Assembly (NCBI GenBank): GCA_937875295.1 | Contig: CALLXS010000077.1 | Span: 1 to 9,288, forward strand | Direction: 5' to 3' | DNA length: 9,288 nt | Source: an uncultured bacterium | GTDB lineage: Bacteria; Bacteroidota; Ignavibacteria; Kapaibacteriales; UBA2268 | Shown: positions 1 through 6,336 of the stretch, piece after piece | Layout: each line of letters begins with the position of its first letter | How positions within the stretch are numbered: position 1 is the stretch's first letter | Program-made: the position numbers and the translations under genes | The notes under the pieces: generated by a model | What the model saw: the letters and a program-made list of their open reading frames with translations, nothing else | Told to the model about the DNA's origin: nothing | Database searches by the model: none

Positions 1-41
1 AAATTATTAAGAAAAGATTTTTTTTTTTACGAAATTATAGT

Positions 42-49
42 TAATTTTG
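42..49 (+). promoter_or_regulatory. Candidate Bacteroidetes-type -7 box for rpsT
   Basis: TAATTTTG matches the TAnnTTTG -7 consensus used by the primary sigma factor of Bacteroidetes. It would give a leader of about 50 bases before the rpsT start. A run of 11 T (18-28) lies about where the -33 element (TTG-type) should be, but no clean TTG is present, so the upstream half is weak. Confidence 0.45.
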
Positions 50-103
50 TAATCCAATAATTTTATATTTTATAATAATTTAATTACTAATTAAATAAGA
101 ATA

Positions 104-373
104 ATGGCTCATCATAAGTCTGCATTAAAAAGAGTGCGTCAAAATAGGAAACGCAAAATAGCAAATAGAAATAATAAAAAAAGAATCAAAGAATCGATTA
201 AAGAAGTATTTGCTAGCGATACTTACGAAGTTGGATTTGAAAAATTTAAAAAAGCAAACTCACTTTTAGACAAATTAAGCTTGCGTGGTGTAATTCATAA
301 AAATACTGCTGCAAACAGAAAATCATCTTTAGCAAAGCATTTAAACAAAATTAAAGCTGCTGAAGCAAAATAA
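104..373 (+). CDS. rpsT: 30S ribosomal protein S20
   Basis: Small-subunit ribosomal protein S20, a helical protein that binds 16S rRNA near the 5' domain and helix 44 during 30S assembly. The 89-residue length is normal for the family. The product is strongly basic: the N-terminal MAHHKSALKRVRQNRKRK and the C-terminal helix GVIHKNTAANRKSSLAKHL are the two family hallmarks, both intact, with the usual variable middle (about residues 35-55). The start is the ATG followed by Ala-His-His-Lys, the expected S20 N-terminus. No strong Shine-Dalgarno is seen, only A/T-rich leader, as is common in Bacteroidetes-like genomes. A tRNA-Arg gene begins 20 bases after the stop with no terminator between, so the two are probably cotranscribed. 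The next gene on the right is convergent. Confidence 0.97.
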   Translation: MAHHKSALKRVRQNRKRKIANRNNKKRIKESIKEVFASDTYEVGFEKFKKANSLLDKLSLRGVIHKNTAANRKSSLAKHLNKIKAAEAK

Positions 374-393
374 TTTAATTATAAGCTAACTTT

Positions 394-467
394 GCGCCCG
401 TAGCTCAATTGGATAGAGCATCTGACTACGGATCAGAAGGTTTGGGGTTCGAGTCCCTTCGGGCGTA
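394..467 (+). tRNA. tRNA-Arg (anticodon ACG)
   Basis: The 74 bases fold into a full cloverleaf. The acceptor stem GCGCCCG (394-400) pairs with CGGGCGT (460-466), with a G-U first pair and A467 as discriminator. The D arm is GCTC/GAGC (403-406 with 416-419), and the anticodon stem is TCTGA/TCAGA (421-425 with 433-437). Its loop CTACGGA places ACG at 428-430, reading CGU and, after A34-to-inosine editing by TadA, CGC and CGA. The variable loop has 5 bases and the T loop is TTCGAGT (448-454). The outermost T-stem pair is a T-T mismatch (443/459) and the next is G-U (444/458). The 3' CCA is not encoded (the sequence continues CTT), so CCA must be added enzymatically. It probably shares the rpsT transcript and would be cut out by RNase P and 3' trimming. 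Confidence 0.97.
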
Positions 468-489
468 CTTTACTTATTATTTAAATTTG

Positions 490-529
490 AAATCTTTTAT
501 TTTTATAAATAGAAGATTTTTTCTTTTTT
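490..529 (+). terminator. Intrinsic terminator of the rpsT-tRNA unit
   Basis: AAATCTT (490-496) pairs perfectly with AAGATTT (513-519). A short inner A/T helix is possible (497-500 with 505-508), and the stem runs into a long T tract, TTTTTTCTTTTTT, from 517 to 529. The stem is AT-rich and therefore modest, but position and tail fit termination of plus-strand transcription 23 bases after the tRNA. Confidence 0.65.
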
Positions 530-538
530 ATTGTTAAT

Positions 539-561
539 AAAAAAAGCTCTTTGAAGAGCTT
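539..561 (-). terminator. Intrinsic terminator of the GT117-GT2 unit
   Basis: AAGCTCTT (544-551) and AAGAGCTT (554-561) are perfect inverted repeats. They realistically form a 6-7 bp stem with a 4-6 base loop. Read on the minus strand, the stem is followed directly by TTTTT (543-539), giving a run of seven T with the end of the stem. It lies 40 bases past the stop codon of the minus-strand glycosyltransferase. It sits back to back with the plus-strand terminator at 490-529, as expected between convergent units. Confidence 0.8.
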
Positions 562-601
562 ATCAAATGTATATCAAGTTATTTTTTTAACAATGATTAT
601 T

Positions 602-1300
602 TTAATGATGTAATTTTCGAATTTTAAATAATTCTTTAAACATATTATAAGAATCTTTAATAGGGCTAACCTTACTCCTTGCATCATTATACCATTCCAC
701 TGGCACTTGTACAATATTTAAACCATATTTACGGGCTAAATATAAAGCTTCCACATCAAAACTAAATCCATTAATTTTAGCATTTGAGAAAATTTTATTT
801 GCTGCGTCTGCTGTAAAACCTTTGAATCCGCATTGAGTATCACTTATCCCTCTAAATACTATCATTTGTACGAAACCATTAAATACTCTTCCCATCCATT
901 CCCTATAAAAGGGTTGATGCTCCTTAACCATTTTTCTATCTAAAGCTCTACTACCAATACAAACATCAACTCCTGAATTGAGTATTGGTAATATTTTTTC
1001 TATTTCATAAATAGGTGTTGATAAATCAGCATCGGTAAAAATTCTAAATTGTGAGTCTGATTCCAGCATTCCTCTTCTAATTGCAGCACCTTTCCCTTTA
1101 TTTTTACCTTGGCTTATATATTTTACATATTTATCATACTTTTTTAAAAGATCTAAAGTTCCATCGGTCGAACCATCATCAACAACAATAATATCCCAAG
1201 TAAAATCCTTTTTATTGAGATAGTCGACAACTTTTTCGATAGTTTTCCCTATTCTTTCTACTTCGTTAAAGGCTGGAATAATAATTGATAAAAATGACAT
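602..1300 (-). CDS. Family 2 glycosyltransferase, polyprenyl/dolichyl-phosphate hexose synthase type
   Basis: GT-A fold family 2 enzyme most like dolichyl-phosphate beta-glucosyltransferase (ALG5) and DPM-type synthases, which move a sugar from a nucleotide donor onto a polyprenyl phosphate at the cytoplasmic face of the membrane. Numbering from the chosen ATG, the visible motifs are SIIIPAFNE (5-13), IIVVDDGSTDGT (37-48, nucleotide binding), GKGAAIRRGM (69-78), the metal-binding TDADLSTP (89-96), GSR (116-118) and DTQCGFKGF (154-162). I chose ATG at 1300 (232 aa). The frame stays open to a GTG at 1339, but those 13 extra residues precede the conserved beta-strand and are encoded within an intercistronic hairpin. 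No C-terminal membrane helices or GtrA-like domain are present, so it is probably soluble or peripheral. It is second in a minus-strand unit after the DUF2723 gene. The exact sugar and lipid acceptor cannot be read from sequence. Confidence 0.88.
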   Translation of the reverse strand: MSFLSIIIPAFNEVERIGKTIEKVVDYLNKKDFTWDIIVVDDGSTDGTLDLLKKYDKYVKYISQGKNKGKGAAIRRGMLESDSQFRIFTDADLSTPIYEIEKILPILNSGVDVCIGSRALDRKMVKEHQPFYREWMGRVFNGFVQMIVFRGISDTQCGFKGFTADAANKIFSNAKINGFSFDVEALYLARKYGLNIVQVPVEWYNDARSKVSPIKDSYNMFKELFKIRKLHH

Positions 1301-1322
1301 ATTTAATCTTCGGTATAAATAT

Positions 1323-1352
1323 AGCAGACCTACTATCACTAATAGGTCTGCT
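1323..1352 (-). other. Perfect 10-bp intercistronic hairpin between GT117 and GT2 genes
   Basis: AGCAGACCTA (1323-1332) and TAGGTCTGCT (1343-1352) are exact inverted repeats around a 10-base loop, starting 14 bases past the DUF2723 stop codon and ending 22 bases before the GT2 ATG. It is one of the few G+C-containing stems in an A/T-rich stretch. On the minus strand the sequence after the stem is ATATTTATACC, not a clean T run, so it is a poor classical terminator. Partial termination, an RNA processing site or 3' end protection of the upstream message are all possible. Confidence 0.6.
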
Positions 1353-1366
1353 TTATAAAAATTAAT

Positions 1367-4300
1367 TTACTTTGAATTGTTTTGATCTTTAGCTGTATCT
1401 TTTGGAGGAAGTGCATTAATATTATTTGCCCTTTGCTCGAACATCATACCGAGCTGTTGGTCTAATTGATCATTACTTGCTTTATATTTGTTTGCAAGTT
1501 CTAATGCCAATTTACGTGCTTCTTCTGTTTTACCTTTATCAGCTAATTCTTTAATTCTATTATCATCTACGAAGTAAATCTGACCTCCTATATCCATAAG
1601 GTTTTGGTCTAAGTATTGTTTATAAGCCGCTAAATTAGGGTCATTATATGCTGCTTTTACTCTTTCAGAGAGAGCTTTCAAAGTATTCTTTGCTTCGTCA
1701 TATCTACCGAGTAACCTGTAAGCTTCTGCTTTGTTTTTATAGACTCCCCTAGTCCCTAAGATTTCTTCTTCAATTCGAGGAATTCTAGAACGTCTTTGTG
1801 CAGTACGAATAGCTGGATTTTTCTCAATAAACTCACATGATTTAATAGTGAAATCAGCAAAATCTTTCATCTTCTGAGTATCTCCTGCTTTTTCATAAAT
1901 TAGAGCAAATTGTAATTCTTCTTCGTAAGACATTGGGAATTGAATTGGAGAAATATAATCATTCATTGCATTTAACAATTTTATAGCTTTTGCATTATCT
2001 TTGCTATAATCAAGTAAATATAGAGCATAATTTAAATAAAACATTCTATATGAACCAATCATATCTCGCATAATCTCATCATAATATACATTTAAATTAT
2101 TTAAATTCCTTAATTTAAAGCCATATTTTTGAGTTAAACTATAATTATTAGTGTTATCAATATTAAGTAGACATTCGTCGTTTATTTTAGGATTAGATCT
2201 ACCATCTTTCATTAATTCTTGAGGTACAGGGCATATTTTACGTGCCATACCTTCGTCTCGCAAGTAATTATTTAATCCGATATATACATTTCCTGCTGTA
2301 GTAGAGAAGTAAACAGGTCTTTCGAATTTATTAGTCTCTACGATATCTTTTACTAATCTATTGTAAATTGTGAAATTATAATTCTGTGGTTGTCCTTGTT
2401 CTGGTTGTCTTGAAGGTTCACCTACATAATCAAACTCCATTTTCCCTGCATTTATATAATTTTCATCGTTAGTGTATTGACGCAAGATCTCCGATTTCAC
2501 AGGAATAATTATTCTCTGAGCTGGTCCGCTTTCTGGGCGAATTGCATTAGGAGAATCTTCAGGTGAAGTAAGCTGAATATCTGGTATTGTCAAAGGTACT
2601 TTCTTTGCTCCCCAAGGTTCTCTATGTTTTAATTGATAAATGTACCATTGTGTTTGACCTAAGCTAAGATTTACTACACGAATATCTCTTCTTACTCCTG
2701 CTACATCTTGAAGCCACCATACTGGGAAAGTATCATTATCACCATTTGTAAATAAAATTGCATCTTGTTCGCAGCTTTGTAATAAATTATAAGAATAATC
2801 AAAAGCTAAATAATTACCGGCTCTTGAATGAATTTTCCATCCACCGAAAGCCATATTAATTGGTACAATTAATAGAGAAACAATTACTACAGCCCAAGCA
2901 AGTATATTAGTCAATTTTTTCTTTGCAATATAATCAATTATGCCATAAGTACCGATTCCAATCCACATTGCAAAAATAAAGAAAGAGCCAGTATAGAAAT
3001 AATCTCTTTCTCGCGGTTGTGGATCTTGTTGATTTTGCTGCAAAGTAGCTAAAACACCCATTAATAAAAAGCCAACTAAATAAGCAAATGCCATTTTAGG
3101 ATCTTTCCAAAAATGGAAGAAAATACCAAATAATCCAAATAATAATGGTATTGCAAAAAATCTAATAGGGAATTGATCTGCATAAGATGATTTATAATTT
3201 AAAATCTCTGCATCTGATTTATTTACAAATGAATACGGAGCATCTCTCACATCGCTTGACCTACCCACGAAATTCCACATAAAATATCTTAAATACATGT
3301 GATTAATCTGATATTTAAACATATAGCTTAATTCGCCAGCTGTATTTACATCAGCAAAATCTGGATAAGCATATTCGCCACCGTCGATCCCGGTAACTGG
3401 TTTAGCTACAGGTGGGAACCATTCACCATATACATATTCACCGTTGGCATCTCGTGAATTATAGATTTCCATTTTTGTAGGATCTTGAAAATCTGTTCTA
3501 CGAGGCCACATTTTAGAATCGCCATATTGCTCTCTACCTAAATATGAAATTAAAGATTTAAAATCATTTGGTTCATTTTCATTCATTGGAGGATTAGCAT
3601 TCGAACGTAACAATATCTGCGTATATGTAGTAAATCCAAATAATAAAAATAAAAATGTAAGAGTAGTTAATTTAAGTATAACTTTTTTCTTTTTGTGTGC
3701 ATAATAGAATAAATAAATTGCACCAAGTATAATTAAAATACCTAAAATTATATAAAAGTTACCAGTATATAGATATTGCCTTAATTCATTCTTAAACGGT
3801 AAATGGCCTGCTAATAAAGAAGGTATCCAAGTAATTATTCCCTTATATATTACCCAAAATGCCACGACACTTATTATACCCATATAAATGAAGGATTTGG
3901 TCGTAAATACATATTTGCGGAAATATACAACTATTAAAATTGTAAATAGTGTAAGTATTGCTAATAGATGCACTCCTATTGATAGACCTATTAAATACGC
4001 TATAAGTAATAAATACTTTTCGTGACCCGGTTCATCGGCTTTCTCGTTCCATACCATCATTAAATAAAGGATTAACGATACAAAAAGTTGTGAAAATGCA
4101 TAAACTTCAGATTCTACAGCATTAAACCAAAATGTATCACTAAAAGTAAATGCTAAAGCACCGACTAATGCTGAACCGAATACTGCTGTATAGTCTGCTG
4201 AAGTCATTTCACTTTCTTTTTTGAAGTTCATTATGACTTTTACTATTATTAAATAAAGTAGTAAAATTGTTAATGCACTCGTTACTACTGAAAGCATATT

Positions 4301-4528
4301 TATCCGCCAACCTATATCTCCAAAAGGTATAATTATTTGAAATAATTTACCAAACATTAGAAAAAGTGGAGCTCCAGGTGGGTGTGGAACCTGTTGCCAA
4401 ACCGATGCGCTTGAAAATTCACCGCAATCCCAGAATGGTACTGTTGGTTGCACTGTAAGAGTATACGTAATAAAAGCAACCAAGAATGATAAGAATCCAA
4501 AGATTCTATTCATCATTTTTCGATCCAT
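1367..4528 (-). CDS. DUF2723 / glycosyltransferase family 117-like multi-membrane protein
   Basis: Large inner-membrane protein (1053 aa) of the DUF2723 family (PF11028), now commonly named glycosyltransferase family 117; members are thought to be GT-C type transferases using lipid-linked sugars. The N-terminal part (about 8-305) has many hydrophobic helices with the diagnostic PFWDCGEFSSAS (31-42) followed by QVPHPPGAPLF (46-56). The acidic DCGE at 34-37 is the likely equivalent of the GT-C first-loop acidic motif, and AVESEVYAFSQ lies at 137-147. A soluble loop (about 306-450) precedes further helices (about 454-560), which include PRERDYFYTGSFF (505-517). Then comes the strongly typical NGDNDTFPVWWLQDVAGVRRD (595-615), presumably periplasmic. 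The last 230 residues are helical and TPR-like (for example 931-957) and end in a charged tail. Length and motif order look complete. No strong Shine-Dalgarno is seen. It is first in a unit with a polyprenyl-P-sugar synthase-like GT2. Substrate is unknown; catalysis is inferred from family naming. Confidence 0.88.
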   Translation of the reverse strand: MDRKMMNRIFGFLSFLVAFITYTLTVQPTVPFWDCGEFSSASVWQQVPHPPGAPLFLMFGKLFQIIIPFGDIGWRINMLSVVTSALTILLLYLIIVKVIMNFKKESEMTSADYTAVFGSALVGALAFTFSDTFWFNAVESEVYAFSQLFVSLILYLMMVWNEKADEPGHEKYLLLIAYLIGLSIGVHLLAILTLFTILIVVYFRKYVFTTKSFIYMGIISVVAFWVIYKGIITWIPSLLAGHLPFKNELRQYLYTGNFYIILGILIILGAIYLFYYAHKKKKVILKLTTLTFLFLLFGFTTYTQILLRSNANPPMNENEPNDFKSLISYLGREQYGDSKMWPRRTDFQDPTKMEIYNSRDANGEYVYGEWFPPVAKPVTGIDGGEYAYPDFADVNTAGELSYMFKYQINHMYLRYFMWNFVGRSSDVRDAPYSFVNKSDAEILNYKSSYADQFPIRFFAIPLLFGLFGIFFHFWKDPKMAFAYLVGFLLMGVLATLQQNQQDPQPRERDYFYTGSFFIFAMWIGIGTYGIIDYIAKKKLTNILAWAVVIVSLLIVPINMAFGGWKIHSRAGNYLAFDYSYNLLQSCEQDAILFTNGDNDTFPVWWLQDVAGVRRDIRVVNLSLGQTQWYIYQLKHREPWGAKKVPLTIPDIQLTSPEDSPNAIRPESGPAQRIIIPVKSEILRQYTNDENYINAGKMEFDYVGEPSRQPEQGQPQNYNFTIYNRLVKDIVETNKFERPVYFSTTAGNVYIGLNNYLRDEGMARKICPVPQELMKDGRSNPKINDECLLNIDNTNNYSLTQKYGFKLRNLNNLNVYYDEIMRDMIGSYRMFYLNYALYLLDYSKDNAKAIKLLNAMNDYISPIQFPMSYEEELQFALIYEKAGDTQKMKDFADFTIKSCEFIEKNPAIRTAQRRSRIPRIEEEILGTRGVYKNKAEAYRLLGRYDEAKNTLKALSERVKAAYNDPNLAAYKQYLDQNLMDIGGQIYFVDDNRIKELADKGKTEEARKLALELANKYKASNDQLDQQLGMMFEQRANNINALPPKDTAKDQNNSK

Positions 4529-4600
4529 TAGCTTATTAACCTATTTATATTTAACATCTATTATTTCTTTTGTGTCTTTTAGTCGAATTTTATTAAACAA

Positions 4601-4608
4601 CAAAATTA
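4601..4608 (-). promoter_or_regulatory. Candidate -7 box for the GT117-GT2 unit
   Basis: Read on the minus strand this is TAATTTTG, a match to TAnnTTTG, about 72 bases upstream of the DUF2723 ATG, giving a leader of roughly 65 bases. At the -33 distance the minus strand is T-rich (4632-4639) but shows no TTG, so this half is unconvincing. Confidence 0.4.
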
Positions 4609-4679
4609 ATCATTTTTTACGAATATATTTATAAAAAAATAACGAAACTCACCTGCTATATAATATTTTTTAATATAAT

Positions 4680-4711
4680 ATTGTTTTTTTTATTCTATCA
4701 GCGTAATTTTG
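4680..4711 (+). promoter_or_regulatory. Bacteroidetes-type promoter for the DNA glycosylase-lipoprotein pair
   Basis: The -7 box TAATTTTG (4704-4711) lies 20 bases after an ATTG (4680-4683), the right order and spacing for the TTG...TAnnTTTG promoter of Bacteroidetes. Transcription would start near 4717 with a leader of about 65 bases. It is divergent from the candidate minus-strand promoter about 95 bases to the left. The rest of the 4529-4781 gap is A/T-rich with no gene visible. Confidence 0.55.
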
Positions 4712-4781
4712 CGATTTAAATTATCGAAATTTATACTTATTTTTAATTTGATTTTCAACTTCTTTATAAAAAAAATCAAGA

Positions 4782-5309
4782 ATGAACGAACTAAATATTG
4801 ATTTCTATAAGCAAAACTCAATTATCGTAGCTAAAAATTTACTTGGAAAGAAAATTGAAAGAATACACCAAGACGGTACTTATAATTTATACACAATTAC
4901 CGCTACTGAAGCATATTTAGGAGAAGAAGATAAAGCCTGCCACGCAAGTAAAGGTCGCACGGCACGTACTGAAGTTATGTTTCAAAGGGGTGGATTAATT
5001 TATGTCTATTTAATTTATGGTATTCACTGGATGCTAAATATCGTTACCGGAGACTTAAATTCTCCTCAAGCTGTTCTAATTTGTGGTTTAGATAATATTA
5101 GAGGTTCCGGAAGAATAGGTAAATTATTAAAAATAGATAAATCATTCTATGGAGAAGATATTACAAAATCAAATAGAATTAAGATCTATGATGCTCCGAT
5201 TATTGAGAAATTCGACCAATTACCAAGGAAAGGTATCAATTATGCAGGCACGGAATGGATAAATAAATTATGGCGGTTCGAAGCTAATTACTCTAATTTT
5301 AATACATAA
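4782..5309 (+). CDS. Alkylpurine (3-methyladenine) DNA glycosylase, AAG/Mpg family
   Basis: Base-excision repair enzyme of the AAG/Mpg family (PF02245), which flips out alkylated or deaminated purines and cleaves the glycosidic bond. Family motifs are clear: FYKQNSIIVAKNLLGK (8-23), ATEAYLGEEDKACHASKGRTA (41-61), GGLIYVYLIYGIHWMLNIVTG (70-90), GSGRIGKLLKIDKSF (108-122) and the terminal YAGTEWINKLWRF. Matching to human AAG by eye, E43 is the general base (human E125), Y45, H54 and Y76 form the base-stacking pocket (Y127, H136, Y159), and N86 matches N169. All are intact. At 175 aa it is somewhat short because the loop between the VLI strand and the GSGR motif is nearly absent, which appears acceptable in related bacterial forms. 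Residue 101 is Cys where an Arg (human R182) is usual. No Shine-Dalgarno is visible. The next gene starts immediately after the stop. Confidence 0.95.
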   Translation: MNELNIDFYKQNSIIVAKNLLGKKIERIHQDGTYNLYTITATEAYLGEEDKACHASKGRTARTEVMFQRGGLIYVYLIYGIHWMLNIVTGDLNSPQAVLICGLDNIRGSGRIGKLLKIDKSFYGEDITKSNRIKIYDAPIIEKFDQLPRKGINYAGTEWINKLWRFEANYSNFNT

Positions 5310-6245
5310 ATGAAAACATTATTACAATTATTATTTCTTCTAATTTCAATTATAGCCTTTTCTTCATGTGCAGCATTGATTGACAATAAAGCACAAGATA
5401 TTAGAATTAGTACTAATTTTAATAATGCTAAAATTAATTATAATGATTCAATTTATAACCTACCCACAAATATTAGAACAGATACAAAACGCGAAAGTGT
5501 CAAATTATTCTTAATTTTAGATAATACTCAAAAAGAATTTTATATTTATGATAAAAAGAATAATCGAAATTTCATTGAACGCATTACAATGAATAATCCA
5601 GAAATTAATTATTTGAATATTTTTAAGGGTGCTTGCAATAAATTCCCTAATAGAATTTATTTCGATAAGAATGATACTGCTCTGATTACAGATTATTATA
5701 AGATAAATGATATTGAAAAAGTAAATTATAAAGCTCTAAATTTATATGTTGGATTACCTACATTGAACTTTTTTTCCATTTATTTCTCTCCTGATTTAAA
5801 AGAAAATCTTATCGGATTGCTCGGAATATCGACAGGAATTGAATATTTTTATAATATTAATCAAGCTATCGGAGTCGATGCTCGCCTTACTATTAATAAC
5901 TCTCTACCAATTATTTCGCGAGAATTCAATAAAAGAGGAATTGATATTTTCTCAGCTTCAATTTTTCATAATTCAAAATATAGAATGTTTGATATTCGGT
6001 ACGGAATGACTTATTCCTATAATAAATTAATACACAAAGATGACCAAATTCTTATTTATTCGAACAGAAACACTTCTTCTATTGGTGCTTTCTTAAGCAT
6101 TTCTACAAATTTTAATAGTTTAATTAAAACTGCTATTACATATTTACCTACATTTTATCATTTTTCTCTAATTTCAAAATTTTATAGATTTAATAATCTA
6201 CTTAGCTTAGAATTTCAATATCAGATGCAATTATATAAATATTAA
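5310..6245 (+). CDS. Predicted lipoprotein with PEGA-like region and beta-rich C-terminal half
   Basis: Not a family I can name. The N-terminus MKTLLQLLFLLISIIAFSSC is a lipoprotein signal peptide with the acylated Cys at residue 20 (lipobox FSSC, with a slightly unusual Phe at -3). Residues 28-80 (IRISTNFNNAKINYND, then LPTNIRTDTKRE) resemble the PEGA-like carbohydrate- or wall-facing repeat often found in Bacteroidetes lipoproteins. Residues 100-124 (YLNIFKGACNKFP, then RIYFDKNDTAL) fit the segment that often follows it. Residues about 141-311 alternate hydrophobic and polar positions in short strands with Gly and aromatic residues and end in LYKY with a C-terminal aromatic, suggesting a small outer-membrane beta-barrel; this part is inference. 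The ATG follows the glycosylase stop codon with no spacer and no ribosome site of its own, so translation is probably coupled and the genes share one transcript. A DNA-repair role is not implied. Confidence 0.7.
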   Translation: MKTLLQLLFLLISIIAFSSCAALIDNKAQDIRISTNFNNAKINYNDSIYNLPTNIRTDTKRESVKLFLILDNTQKEFYIYDKKNNRNFIERITMNNPEINYLNIFKGACNKFPNRIYFDKNDTALITDYYKINDIEKVNYKALNLYVGLPTLNFFSIYFSPDLKENLIGLLGISTGIEYFYNINQAIGVDARLTINNSLPIISREFNKRGIDIFSASIFHNSKYRMFDIRYGMTYSYNKLIHKDDQILIYSNRNTSSIGAFLSISTNFNSLIKTAITYLPTFYHFSLISKFYRFNNLLSLEFQYQMQLYKY

Positions 6246-6263
6246 TATTGTTATTATATTAAC

Positions 6264-6308
6264 AAAAAAAATCAACCTACTAATTTATATGTAAGTTGAT
6301 TTATTTTT
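6264..6308. terminator. Bidirectional terminator between convergent genes
   Basis: AAATCAAC (6269-6276) pairs exactly with GTTGATTT (6295-6302). After one C-A mismatch the helix continues as TAC/GTA (6278-6280 with 6291-6293) around a 10-base loop. On the minus strand the stem is followed by a run that makes eight T in total (6271-6264). On the plus strand ATTTTTAT follows (6303-6310). It lies 18 bases after the lipoprotein stop codon and 34 bases past the end of the Asp-box gene, so it probably serves both units, more strongly the minus one. Confidence 0.8.
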
Positions 6309-6336
6309 ATTCAAGATATACTATAAATTTACAAGA

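Noticed and set aside
18..28. Run of 11 T as the tail of a terminator for an upstream gene.
   Set aside because: No stem is visible in the 17 bases before it and the strand context is outside the window. It may simply be A/T-rich promoter DNA.
387..394. TAACTTTG, a match to the TAnnTTTG -7 box, just before the tRNA.
   Set aside because: Its last base is the first base of the mature tRNA, so transcription would begin inside the tRNA. No -33 element fits either; a chance match.
1301..1339. N-terminal extension of the GT2 protein from a GTG start.
   Set aside because: The 13 extra residues come before the conserved first beta-strand, are encoded across a perfect hairpin and have no ribosome site. 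ATG at 1300 matches the family N-terminus.
4655..4682. Near-palindromic TATAATATT / AATATAATATT stretch as an operator or hairpin.
   Set aside because: The arms do not pair beyond about five A/T bases; such patterns arise by chance in A/T-only sequence.
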